A stretch of DNA of 64,000 bases from Methylacidimicrobium sp. B4 (GTDB lineage Bacteria > Verrucomicrobiota > Verrucomicrobiia > Methylacidiphilales > Methylacidiphilaceae): positions 868,001 to 932,000 of the forward strand of contig NZ_CP066203.1 in assembly GCF_017310545.1 (NCBI RefSeq), read 5' to 3'. Below, in pieces: positions 1-8,198 of the stretch. Positions within the stretch are counted from its first letter, which is position 1; the number at the start of each line of letters is the position of its first letter. The notes beneath the pieces were generated by a model. It made no database searches. It was not told the origin of the DNA and saw only the letters and a list, made by a program, of their open reading frames with translations. The position numbers and the translations under genes were made by a program.

Positions 1-1071
1 CTCCTTGAATCGCGGCCCGCCTCGCCAAAGGATCGATAGTCCGCGTTCGCGGACTCCGCGATTCGCCCGGTCAAGGGCGGCGCCCAAGGAATGGTGGCGC
101 AGCAGCTCCACTCTCCGACGGACGTCGTGGCCAAGCCCCGAGCGAAAACGCCACCTCTCGACGAGCGACCGCTCCCATTCTCCGGCTAAGCCCCGAAGGA
201 CAAACTCTCCCACCTCCCTTTGCAGCTTTGCCTTGTAGAAGCGCCACCATTGGCGGATCTCCCTCTGAGAGGCGTCGAGAGACGCGGGATCGGAAGCGAG
301 CCTGCGCATATAGGACGCCCCCTCCCCCCAGCTCCTCACCGAAGGCAGCGGGTTTTCGCCAAGCAGCGACCGAAAATAATCGAAAGCGAACCGATGCTCG
401 ACGATCGGGATACATCCTGCTTCCAATGCCTCATAAACCCGAAAGGTCTCAAGGACGACATTGCCCATCGGGCAGGGGCAGAATGCGGCGTCCCGAAGCC
501 AGCTGAGATATTCTTCTCGTGAGAGAGGGGGACTGCCGCCGGGTTGGCTCAGCCGGACCTGGTTCGGAACCACATGCACAAGCTCGGCAACCATCTGATG
601 CCGTGCCCAGTTCCGGTTTCCGGCAAAGGTCCAGATCGACCGCCTTCGACTGGCGGGATCCGCCTCTTCCTTTTCTTGGGTTCCATTGGTCCAACCTAGC
701 GGGACGACGCAAATGCCCGGATGGGCAAAGAGGCGCGCATGATAGTTCCGGAGGATAAAGCGAAAATGCCGATAGGCTTCGTATCCACCGCAAAACCATT
801 CATCGGAGAGATGGAAGAGCCCGATTCGAGGCAGGCTCGAGACCTTTCGGAGAAAGGCGGGATCGAGTCGATCCAAGGGATGCACGTTGCTGCTCAATAC
901 CAGGAGCGAATTTTCCTCGAGCGGATCGAGATCGGGGATTCTCCGCTCGGTGAGACGCCAACCCGAAAAAAGAAAGCGGATCCACTCCTCTTCCAGAACC
1001 CCGGTTTGACACCAGAGAAGGGTCAGCGAGGGGGGCGCTTCGTTCCTCTCCTTGGCCATTCTCGTTTGCAT
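1..1071 (-). CDS. Exostosin-like glycosyltransferase (partial, runs off the left edge)
   Basis: The minus-strand frame is open from an ATG at 1071 to base 1 (357 codons, no stop), so the C-terminus lies outside the window. A central block around residues 115-240 (LFHLSDEWF, then TFAGNRNWARHQM, then CPCPMGNVVLETFRVYEAL followed by EAGCIPIV) is the pattern of the exostosin/RXYLT1-type catalytic domain: a nucleotide-sugar-binding half in which a conserved E is followed by a G-C-I-P-I segment. The gene follows the upstream GT4 gene by 21 bases on the same strand and is the last visible member of the exopolysaccharide locus, so it probably adds a sugar to the repeat unit in the cytoplasm. An alternative start is the ATG at 1059. 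Sugar and linkage cannot be read from the sequence. Confidence 0.7.
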   Translation of the reverse strand, partial: MQTRMAKERNEAPPSLTLLWCQTGVLEEEWIRFLFSGWRLTERRIPDLDPLEENSLLVLSSNVHPLDRLDPAFLRKVSSLPRIGLFHLSDEWFCGGYEAYRHFRFILRNYHARLFAHPGICVVPLGWTNGTQEKEEADPASRRRSIWTFAGNRNWARHQMVAELVHVVPNQVRLSQPGGSPPLSREEYLSWLRDAAFCPCPMGNVVLETFRVYEALEAGCIPIVEHRFAFDYFRSLLGENPLPSVRSWGEGASYMRRLASDPASLDASQREIRQWWRFYKAKLQREVGEFVLRGLAGEWERSLVERWRFRSGLGHDVRRRVELLRHHSLGAALDRANRGVRERGLSILWRGGPRFKE

Positions 1072-1092
1072 AGGGACTCACAAGATCTTCGT

Positions 1093-2376
1093 TCAGGAGG
1101 TTGGTTCGGCTCCGATCGGGCCGCGGCTTCTTGCGGAGCGCGGCCGCTCCTTGCGCTTGGCGAGCGCATCCAAGACCCGCCTGCCATACGTCTCCCAGGA
1201 ATAGGCCTTCTCCACCTTCTTTCTCGCCGCTTCCCCCATCCTCCGACGGAGGCCAGGATCTTCTGCCAGATGGATCAATGCCTCCCGGAGGGCGGCTCGA
1301 TCTCCTGCCGGCACCACGAAGCCTTCCACGCCCCCCTCGAGGATCTCTCCCGAACCGGCATGGGTCGTCGTGACCACCGGCAGGCCACTCGCCATCGCCT
1401 CCAAGACCACCAAGGCACAGGCGTCTTCTAACGTGGGCAGAACGAAGAGATCGGCTTGACGCATCTGCGCCGCCACCCTCTCAGGCAGCCCGGCTCCCTC
1501 GTACTCGACATTCTCCGGTAGATTCTCCAGGACCTCCGGGCTGACGACCGGTCCCAGCAGCTGGAACCGAATCGGCATCCCGACCAGGGAGCGAGCGGTT
1601 TGGAGCAGAAGAGGGATCCCTTTCCGGTGCGCCATCTGGCCGACATAGAGGCAGCGCACGAAAGAATCGCCCCTTTCGGGCTTCCGGACAATCGGATGGA
1701 AGGCGGACAGATCGACTCCATAGGGAATCTGTTCGATCGCCTCCTCCGGAACTCCTCTTCGTCTAAGCTGTTCGGCAACGAAGCGGGATGGGACAAGCAC
1801 CATGTCTGCCGCCTCGAGCTCAGCCTCTACCCGGCGAGCCACCCATGGAGGAACCAGCTCCTGATGGGCAGCGCCCCGCAGACCCGCTAGCTCGCGCAAG
1901 TAGCGATTCTGGTCTGCTGGATGGCTATTCACGAAATTGAGGCAGCACAACAGGCCGCGGCGGCGAGCCTCGCGGAAGCTCTCCCAACTGGCCGCGTACA
2001 TTCCAATCAGACAATCGGCGGCTTGCCATGGCAGGCGAGAGGCTACCCCCTGCGCAAATCGCTTTTTCACCCAGTACATCATCGCATTGGATACCGGCGG
2101 CAACTTGCGGCCGACCATCCGTCGAGCGAGGACATGCAGGAGCTCCTCCGGGCTTGCCACGGTCCGAATCCTGCTTGCCGAAATACCCGGAAAGGCCCTC
2201 CTCCCCAACTCCGCTCCGATTTTCCGACCGAAGACGGGGAGCCGGGAAGCCCAGGGCTGGGCTCCGGCGAAATAGAGAGTGGTGTAGAAGCATTCGAGGG
2301 AGCTCTCCCCATCAGCGGCCCGCGCAATGGCAAGGATCGAATTCTCCCGATAGGGAGTGGTGACGACAAGGCTCAT
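1093..2376 (-). CDS. Glycosyltransferase family 4 (GT-B fold)
   Basis: The 427-residue product has a classical GT-B C-terminal half: VPSRFVAEQLRRRGVPEEAI, then a P-Y-G-V-D-L turn, CLYVGQMAHRKGIPLLL, and the E-x7-E signature in LPTLEDACALVVLEAMASG followed by LPVV. The last two residues of that signature bind the nucleotide sugar in retaining GT4 enzymes. I chose the ATG at 2376 (MSLVVTTPYR) because the longer frame would overlap the upstream methyltransferase gene and adds only low-complexity basic residues. The gene lies in the leftward exopolysaccharide operon and is probably a cytoplasmic or membrane-associated enzyme extending the lipid-linked repeat unit. Donor and acceptor are unknown. 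Confidence 0.85.
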   Translation of the reverse strand: MSLVVTTPYRENSILAIARAADGESSLECFYTTLYFAGAQPWASRLPVFGRKIGAELGRRAFPGISASRIRTVASPEELLHVLARRMVGRKLPPVSNAMMYWVKKRFAQGVASRLPWQAADCLIGMYAASWESFREARRRGLLCCLNFVNSHPADQNRYLRELAGLRGAAHQELVPPWVARRVEAELEAADMVLVPSRFVAEQLRRRGVPEEAIEQIPYGVDLSAFHPIVRKPERGDSFVRCLYVGQMAHRKGIPLLLQTARSLVGMPIRFQLLGPVVSPEVLENLPENVEYEGAGLPERVAAQMRQADLFVLPTLEDACALVVLEAMASGLPVVTTTHAGSGEILEGGVEGFVVPAGDRAALREALIHLAEDPGLRRRMGEAARKKVEKAYSWETYGRRVLDALAKRKERPRSARSRGPIGAEPTS

Positions 2377-2500
2377 TGGCTTTTGACTCCGTGCTTGGTC
2401 CGCCTTCTTCCGCAGCGTCTTCGCACCACCTCCCGATCCAACGAATAGAGCGATGATGCTTGCTCGTCCCGGCTTCGGCGACTCTCCGCTCCTTCTTCTA

Positions 2501-3349
2501 TCACGCCGCATCCGATGGGGCTGCAGCGCCATCCTCCGGAAGCCCAGGAGGTGGCGGGGAGCCCGGAGTCGGATAGCGCGGCTTGTAGGCGACCAGCCCG
2601 ATGCTGAAAAGGGGCCAGTGCAGCAAGGAGCTGATCCACGGATCGCAAAGGGCGATCGCTGGCCGAAACGGGAGAGCGACTCCCCACCCTAGCCAGGGAT
2701 GGAGAGAGCCGACCTTCCGCATCAGGGCCGTCACCTTCTGGCTACACCATCCGCTGCAGTAAGAGATCTCCTCGACCCACAGGCCCGCCTCCCGGCAAAG
2801 CTCCCGCAACATCGTCGGGGTATATCCCCTCCGCACATGCCAACCCAACTCCTCCCGCTGAAAGGGTCCATCGTCCTCCCTGCTGATTGCCCGATAGAGA
2901 AAATTGGGGGTCGTCAGCAGGAGCCGACCCCCCGGAACCAGGCATGCCGCCATGGACCGGAAGAGAGCGGCATCGTCCAGAATGTGCTCCACCGCCTCTA
3001 GACAGAGCACGACGTCAAAATGGCCTTTCCACGGTTTCTGCTCGTGGAGGAGCCGAGCATCCCACACCAGGAACTTTGCCCTCTTCGCGCCCGAAAGATC
3101 GGCTCGGGCGGCCGCCGCGTCCAAATCGGCCTTGCTCCAGCTCATCCCGAGCGCCTCGTATCCGCGCAAGCTTGCGGCGATCGTAAATGCTCCGCTTCCG
3201 CAACCAACATCGAGCAGCCGTTCCCCGTTGGCGGTTCGAGGAAGCCGCCGGCAGAGCCAGCGCCACCGGTCCCAGACCAGCGTGTCCCCGTGCAACAGCC
3301 CGGCCCGATACCCCAGCATATGGAACAAGAGATGACGATCGATTCGCAT
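2501..3349 (-). CDS. Class I SAM-dependent methyltransferase
   Basis: The 282-residue product carries the class I methyltransferase fold. Motif I is LLDVGCGSGAFTIAA, the motif II/III area is FDVVLCLEAVEHI, and LVPGGRLLLTTPNF is the post-strand-5 motif. It resembles the Methyltransf_11/UbiE-like enzymes common in surface-polysaccharide clusters. The ATG at 3349 (MRIDRHLLFH) is preferred over upstream Met codons because it lies after the stop of the preceding gene at 3412. A hydrophobic stretch near residues 235-255 might be membrane-associating. It probably methylates a sugar or lipid-linked intermediate, which is inference from context. Confidence 0.8.
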   Translation of the reverse strand: MRIDRHLLFHMLGYRAGLLHGDTLVWDRWRWLCRRLPRTANGERLLDVGCGSGAFTIAASLRGYEALGMSWSKADLDAAAARADLSGAKRAKFLVWDARLLHEQKPWKGHFDVVLCLEAVEHILDDAALFRSMAACLVPGGRLLLTTPNFLYRAISREDDGPFQREELGWHVRRGYTPTMLRELCREAGLWVEEISYCSGWCSQKVTALMRKVGSLHPWLGWGVALPFRPAIALCDPWISSLLHWPLFSIGLVAYKPRYPTPGSPPPPGLPEDGAAAPSDAA

Positions 3350-3411
3350 TGGTGCTCCCACTTTCTTTCGCCATGCATGGCCTGGCTCGCCAAGCCGCCC
3401 CAGCGCGGCTC

Positions 3412-4226
3412 CTACCCCTCCCGATAGGGACGCCACGTTACCGCTCGCCCCCGTAGCGAGAGAGAGGCCGGGGGTGGGCCATACCGGCCCCGCAAGAAGT
3501 CGATGAGCGCACGCGCCCGCCCAAGCCCGAACTCGCCAACGCGATAGTTCTTAGTATCGATACAAAGGAGACGCACCGTGTTCAGCAAGAAGAGCGACGC
3601 CCGAAGCCCCGCTGCGATCGGTCCGCCGTACCGCAGGGCCAGGAAGAGCGAGTTTCGGCCATGCAGGTAGGAATAGATCAGAGAAGGAGCTACCCGGCCC
3701 GGGTTGTCCACCGTGGCCCCCCAGACGAGGACGACGCGCCACCCCGCACGGCTCGCCCGCAATCCAAAGTCGTACTCTTCCCCGTAGCAGAAGAAACGCT
3801 CGTCGAAGAACAGGTCGAGATCTCGGATGCAGCGCCTTCGGACCGCAAAGAGGGTCGCGTTCGCAAAGACCACGTCCTTCTGCTCTCCCTTTTTGCCGGC
3901 TTGGCAGCGAATGCTCCTCGGCCCGCGAACCGGAGAAAAGTGAGGATAGACCGGAGAACTCTCCGCATCCTGATCTGGGCATGCGATCCCGATCGACGCG
4001 TCGGAGAGCATCGCCTCTGCGAGCAATTCCATGCAGTCGTTCCGAGGCATGACATCATGCGAGGCCAAAAAGCAGAACTCATCTTCGGAGGGTTCCGCAA
4101 GCCACCGCCGAAGCAGGACATTGAGCGCTCCTCCAAATCCCCGGTTTTCGGGAATCTCGACGAGCTCCACATCTTGCGGCAAGCCGCGGCGGAGCTGCGC
4201 TCGCTTCTCCGGCTCCGAGCCGTTAT
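3412..4226 (-). pseudogene. Glycosyltransferase family 2, 5'-truncated by the IS1380 element
   Basis: The reading frame begins inside the IS terminal repeat: its ATG is the ATG of the sequence GAAATGGCGG. It continues directly into DNGSEPEKRAQ, the D-N-G-S motif that normally sits about 35-40 residues into a GT2 domain. The first beta strand and the first Asp region of the GT-A fold are therefore missing. What follows is recognisable GT2: ENRGFGGALN, a D-V-M segment in place of the DxD motif, and [19 protein letters not shown], as in rhamnosyltransferase-like enzymes. A hydrophobic segment near residues 200-220 follows. The remnant is probably non-functional. Its neighbours are other repeat-unit transferases. 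Confidence 0.8.
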
Positions 4227-4240
4227 CCGCCATTTCTCAC
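4227..4240. repeat. Terminal inverted repeat of the IS1380 element
   Basis: The 14 bases are the exact reverse complement of 7830-7843. They supply the ATG now used by the truncated GT2 frame. Confidence 0.85.
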
Positions 4241-4452
4241 CAACGCGAGCTTTCGCGCAAGAAAGGAAGGGCCGAGTCGATTGCGAGGATGTTCGGCGAG
4301 GAAAGGGTCTTCGTGAGTGGGGATGGAGCAAGATTTTTGCTCGATTTGGCTTAATGCGAGCTCTGTAAAGGGCAAAAATCCGCTTTGGGAACAAGGCTCC
4401 GCCCGATGGGAGGCTCTACTGCAGGGGGAAGCGCTCTGGTTTTCAGGGATGC

Positions 4453-4742
4453 TCAGCAACGCAGCATCTGGAAGACGTGGGTGAAGAGGTGCTTCCAAGG
4501 ATAGGCGCTGCTCATCGACAAGAGGACGCGTCGGACGCTGACACGGACCAGCGTGCCGATCTTGACGAGCTTGAGCCGGAGGGTGTCGACCTGGGCGTTG
4601 GCCCACTCCGTTCCTTGCAGAGCCAGCCGTCGCAGCGCTTCGACCAGGGCATAGGCCAAAGCCGAAAAGTAGAGGCGAAGCTGATTGCTGGCCATTTGCG
4701 CGGTCGAGAGGCGCTCGGCAAAGAGGTAGAGCTGTTTTCCCG
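4453..4742 (-). pseudogene. IS1380 transposase, 3' exon (C-terminal 96 codons)
   Basis: The frame reads QLYLFAERLSTAQ, then NQLRLYFSALAYALVEALRR, then VKIGTLVRVSVRRVLLSMSS, and stops at 4453. This is the C-terminal part of IS1380-family transposases, which normally follows directly after the GEMENRIK motif. Here that motif lies about 1.9 kb upstream, on the far side of a group II intron. Joining 6645 to 4742 keeps one continuous frame and gives a protein of about 451 residues. The product can be made only if the intron splices; otherwise this is a detached fragment. Confidence 0.8.
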
Positions 4743-6644
4743 GTAGGGACGCTCCTTGCGGAACGCCCCCCGGACAGATCCGTGCAAGCCCGATTCAGGC
4801 ACACGGCTCCCACCTTGGGTGCTTGACGGCGAAGCGACGCTCGGGCCAAGGATGCAGAATACGCGGTGGTGGCAGCCAGGCATCAACGAGTTTGGGCATT
4901 TGCTTCCAGGTCAACTGACCGCGCTGGCCACGCCGTGACAACGCGCGCTTCCAGAGCTGTGCAATGCGAACCCGAAACAGCCGCAGCGCCGGATAGTTCG
5001 TCGGCACTGCGTGGTATGCATAAAAGCCCCTGACCACCTGCGCCAGCCATTTTCCTTGATCAGGAATCGGCTGGTGCCGCCTTCGCTGCAATTCCTCTTT
5101 CACGCGCTGTATCGTGCGCTGCAGACGGTCGCGGCGGGTTCTTCGCAGAAGTTGGAAGCCACCCGTGCGCTTCTGGCCACAGATCATGGTAAAGCCGAGA
5201 AAGTTGAAGGTCTCCGGTTTGCCCCGACCACGTTCTTTTCGATTGAGAGCCGCAAAACGGCCAAACCGAATGATCCGTGTCTTGTCCGGATGCAGTTGCA
5301 GCGAGAATGCCTTCGACCGCGTCCCCATCTCCGCCAGAAACCGCTGGGCATCGGCTTCATACTCAAAGCCGAGGACACTATCATCGGCGTAGCGCACTAC
5401 GATCATGTCCCCGCGGGCGTGGCGTTTCCGCCACTGTTGCGCCCAGAGATCGAACACGTAATGCAAATAGACGTTGGCCAACAGGGGCGACACCGTCGCA
5501 CCCTGAGGCGTGCCTGCTTCGCTCTCCGTGACAACCTCCGCCTCCAGTACTCCCGCCTTCAGCCATTTGCGGATCAGACGGAGGATGCGCTCGTCGCCGA
5601 TTCGATGCTCCAGGAAACGAATAAGCCATTCATGACTCACCGTGTCGAAAAAGCTTCGATAATCTGCGTCGAGTATCCAGTTCACCTTCCGTCGTTGAAT
5701 GCCGGTTGCCAAAGCATCCAGCGCATCGTGCTGACTGCGCTTCGGCCGGAATCCATACGAGAACCCGAGGAAATCTTCCTCGTAGATCGCATTCAGCACC
5801 GCCACCACCGCCCGCTGGAGGAGCTTATCCTCCAACGACGCGATGCCCAACGGCCGCTGCCGCCCATCCGGCTTTGGAATGTACTTCCTCCGGCTGGGCA
5901 GTGCCCGGTACGCGCCCCGACGAACCCGATCATGCAGACCTTGCAGATTGCTCTCCAGGTTTGCCTCGTAGTCCGACCATCTCACCCCGTCCACTCCGGG
6001 AGCCGCGTTGCGCTTGAGTGCGTAAAACGACTGACGGAGTAGATCGACGCTGATATGGTGGAGCAGCGCAGTGAACCGTTCCTTCTTCCTCGCCTTTGCT
6101 ACTTGCCGTACACGCTCCAGCGCCTGTGACACGCGAACCCGGCCCTGAGTCCGGTCCGTGCTTTGCTGATGCGTGTTCCCCTCGGTCCTCGCCCTTGGCT
6201 CCACCGGCTCCGCCGCCGGTTTCCCGGCCTTGTTCGTCGGCTTCTCAGCTACTATGGCGAGGTCAGACTTCTTGGGTCCGTTCATCATCGGCTTTGGCTC
6301 CTCACCTTCCCGATGCGGACCGGTAGTGCTTGCCGGTCAGGCCCAAGATCTCCCGGTTCCCGTACGAAGAGCGTGCGCACATGCCAGGTTCTAAAGACCA
6401 CGCCGAACCGATCGAAGGCTCGCGTTATCGCCTCCGGCCGTGTTGCCTTCCACGTCAAAGACCGTGTCAGCGTTCGGAACATAAACCATTTTCGCGGCTC
6501 CATGGCTGGCCTGTGCGTACCCTTGTCAACGCTTCACCGTTGTCCTCACGGTCAACGGCGCATGACTCAGGGCCACTGTGATTCGCTATTTCTTCAGTGT
6601 AGTGGACTTGCACCACCTACTCTTCGCCGGTTTTGCCGGCGCAC
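4743..6644 (-). mobile_element. Group II intron inserted in the IS1380 transposase gene
   Basis: The element starts with GTGCGCC at 6644, matching the bacterial group II 5' consensus GUGYG. It contains about 355 bases for domains I-III, then an intron-encoded reverse transcriptase, then a domain V-like hairpin. One strand of that hairpin begins GAGCCGTGTGC and the other reads GCACGGATCT, at about 4770-4816, with the AGC triad present. The proposed 3' end is the AC of CCCTAC at 4743; a site one or two codons away cannot be excluded. Excision at these sites joins exons in frame. The insertion point lies within the conserved C-terminal part of the transposase gene, directly after the codons for E-N-R-I-K. 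Confidence 0.85.
4795..6288 (-). CDS. ltrA: Group II intron-encoded reverse transcriptase/maturase
   Basis: The 497-residue protein has an N-terminal basic region. The RT domain follows, with KRNAAPGVDGVRW near residue 105, IPKPDGRQRPLGIASLEDK, GFRPKRSQHDAL, the TPQGATVSPLLANVYL motif and the catalytic YADD near residue 295. A maturase (X) region is seen as NFLGFTMICGQ and later QVVRGFYAYHAVP. No HNH endonuclease domain follows, so retromobility would have to use an endonuclease-independent route. The last codons overlap the start of the domain V hairpin. The frame is intact with all visible catalytic residues, so the intron may still splice. It belongs to the LtrA family; the structural class is not certain. 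Confidence 0.93.
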   Translation of the reverse strand: MMNGPKKSDLAIVAEKPTNKAGKPAAEPVEPRARTEGNTHQQSTDRTQGRVRVSQALERVRQVAKARKKERFTALLHHISVDLLRQSFYALKRNAAPGVDGVRWSDYEANLESNLQGLHDRVRRGAYRALPSRRKYIPKPDGRQRPLGIASLEDKLLQRAVVAVLNAIYEEDFLGFSYGFRPKRSQHDALDALATGIQRRKVNWILDADYRSFFDTVSHEWLIRFLEHRIGDERILRLIRKWLKAGVLEAEVVTESEAGTPQGATVSPLLANVYLHYVFDLWAQQWRKRHARGDMIVVRYADDSVLGFEYEADAQRFLAEMGTRSKAFSLQLHPDKTRIIRFGRFAALNRKERGRGKPETFNFLGFTMICGQKRTGGFQLLRRTRRDRLQRTIQRVKEELQRRRHQPIPDQGKWLAQVVRGFYAYHAVPTNYPALRLFRVRIAQLWKRALSRRGQRGQLTWKQMPKLVDAWLPPPRILHPWPERRFAVKHPRWEPCA

Positions 6645-7710
6645 CCTTGATCCGATTCTCCATCTCTCCGCGCGCGCAGTAGAGCTTCTCGTAGAGGGCC
6701 TGGGCGGGCCACTCCTCGGTGGAGAGAGAGGTGACGACAAAGCGCGGATTCTTTCCTTTCTCCAAGTACTCAGCTATGGAGACCACTCGGCGCTCCCTCG
6801 ACCAGCTACTCAAGGTGCGATAGGCAAACTCGGAAAAGACGCGAGCCGGTTTGCCCGTGGACTCGTGCAGACGACGGGCCTGCTTCATCGACGCCTCAAT
6901 GGGTCGGCACAAGCGCTCGTTGCGAATCAGGCCGAAGAGGAAGTCGACCTGATTGGCTTCGCACCAGGCCATGATCTCTTCCCGGCAGAAGCCCGAGTCG
7001 GCCCGGAGCACGATCTTGACCTCGGGCCAATGGGTGCGGAGTTGTCCCACGATCCGGATGATCTCGGCAAGGGATCCCTCCGCCGCATCCTGGTTCGATG
7101 GCCGAAGCCGCACGCCGAGGAGCTGATCTTCGGCGAAGATGTAGAGCGGCAAATAACAATACGCATCATAATAGCCATGGAAGAAGCGCTCGGGCTGATG
7201 GCCGTAAAGAGGGATGTCGGTCGCATCCAGATCGAGCACCACCTCCTTGGGAGCCTGGGGATGCGATTCAAGGTAGAGATCGACCAACAGCCGGTCGATC
7301 GCTTCGGCCGAGTAGTCGATCTTGTGGTAGCGTTCGCTTCGACCTACCAGTTCCAGGCGGTTGAGCGTACTCTTGCCCGCCAGATCCGCTTCCAGATCCC
7401 TTTTACCGCTTAGGAGAGCCACCAAAGGATCGGTACGCAGCTGCTCGTGGTCATTGAGATCCTCGTAGCCCAGCGCAATCCCGAAGATGCGCTGCGCTAG
7501 CATCTCCCGCACCCGATGCACAATGCGCCCCGGATGGCGTCGATCCCGGAAGCAACGCTCCAGCCGTCTTAACAACCCGATCTTCCGATCCGCTTCTCGT
7601 AAGAGGATCGCGCCCCCATCACTCGAAACCCGACCCGCGGTAAATCCCGCTTCCACCCGACGCGAAAAATGGGCTGTAAATCCAAAAGTCTCTTGGCTAC
7701 ACTCTGTCAT
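6645..7710 (-). pseudogene. IS1380-family transposase, 5' exon (N-terminal 355 codons)
   Basis: The frame starts at ATG 7710 and shows family hallmarks: FTAGRVSSDGGAILLREADR, then CFRDRRHPGRIVHRVREM, FGIALGYEDLNDHEQLR, LAGKSTLNRLEL, VVLDLDATDIPLYG (first catalytic Asp region), LRADSGFCREEIM (second Asp) and GEMENRIK (catalytic Glu). The native frame is interrupted after E-N-R-I-K by the group II intron; read-through into the intron adds about 20 unrelated residues and stops at 6586. All three DDE residues are in this exon, so activity depends on splicing with the 3' exon at 4742. Confidence 0.88.
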
Positions 7711-7829
7711 CGAAGGCCGCTTTCCTTCCTGGTTGTAATAACGTATCGTTCACGCACTTTATACCAGGGAAAGGCGGCCTTTCCTATGCTCTTTTGCAGG
7801 CTTTTTGCTTCCCGTTTTGGTCGGCCTTC

Positions 7830-7843
7830 GTGAGAAATGGCGG
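7830..7843. repeat. Terminal inverted repeat of the IS1380 element (transposase 5' end)
   Basis: GTGAGAAATGGCGG is the perfect inverse of 4227-4240 and also matches 16255-16268. About 50 bases inward lies a short G+A-rich dyad (GGAAAGG CCG CCTTTCC), upstream of the transposase start. Confidence 0.85.
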
Positions 7844-8165
7844 CTAGCCGTACCGTGATCTTCTCCTGCCACTCTGGGTAGTTCTCGACCGTGACGACAA
7901 AGCAGCCGTGGGCGGCAAAGAAGATGGTCGATCCTCCGCCTCCAAACTCGAAAACCTTCATTCCCGGACGAAGGCGCCTGGAGAGCCAATCGATGCAAGA
8001 GTAGGAAATCCATGGCAGACCCAAGGCGAGCGTTCCCTTCCCATCGAAACGATTGCCCAGATACCGGATCCCGTCCTGCGGGCGCTCGAGGAGCTGGATC
8101 GCGGCGAGCAGCATGCGCGTTCCCCGGCTCTTTCGAATCAGAGTGACCTTCCACGCTGCGTCCAT
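7844..8165 (-). pseudogene. SAM-dependent methyltransferase, 3'-truncated by the IS1380 element
   Basis: About 107 native residues remain. They include MKVFEFGGGGSTIFFAAHG, a variant of methyltransferase motif I, then VVTVENYPEW, the acidic end of strand 2, and finally KITVRLA. The frame then passes into the IS end and stops inside the IS. The pattern matches proteins annotated as class I methyltransferases in polysaccharide clusters, whose catalytic and substrate-binding half is missing here. The gene follows the GT4 gene at 8199 by 33 bases. Unlikely to be functional. Confidence 0.7.
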
Positions 8166-8198
8166 TGGCTTTCTCTCCTCCTCCTCTTTTTGGATGCT

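Larger units (their letters stand above)
4227..7843 (-). mobile_element. IS1380-family insertion sequence carrying a group II intron
   Basis: The ends are perfect 14-bp inverted repeats, CCGCCATTTCTCAC at 4227-4240 and GTGAGAAATGGCGG at 7830-7843. They enclose a split IS1380-family transposase gene with a group II intron (about 4743-6644) inside it. Without the intron the element would be about 1.7 kb, the usual length for IS1380. No target duplication is visible: the flanking bases are GTTAT on the left and CTAGC on the right. The genes on both sides are fragments of different genes, which suggests a deletion or recombination between copies rather than a simple insertion. A decayed copy of the right end lies near 16130-16268. 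Confidence 0.85.
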
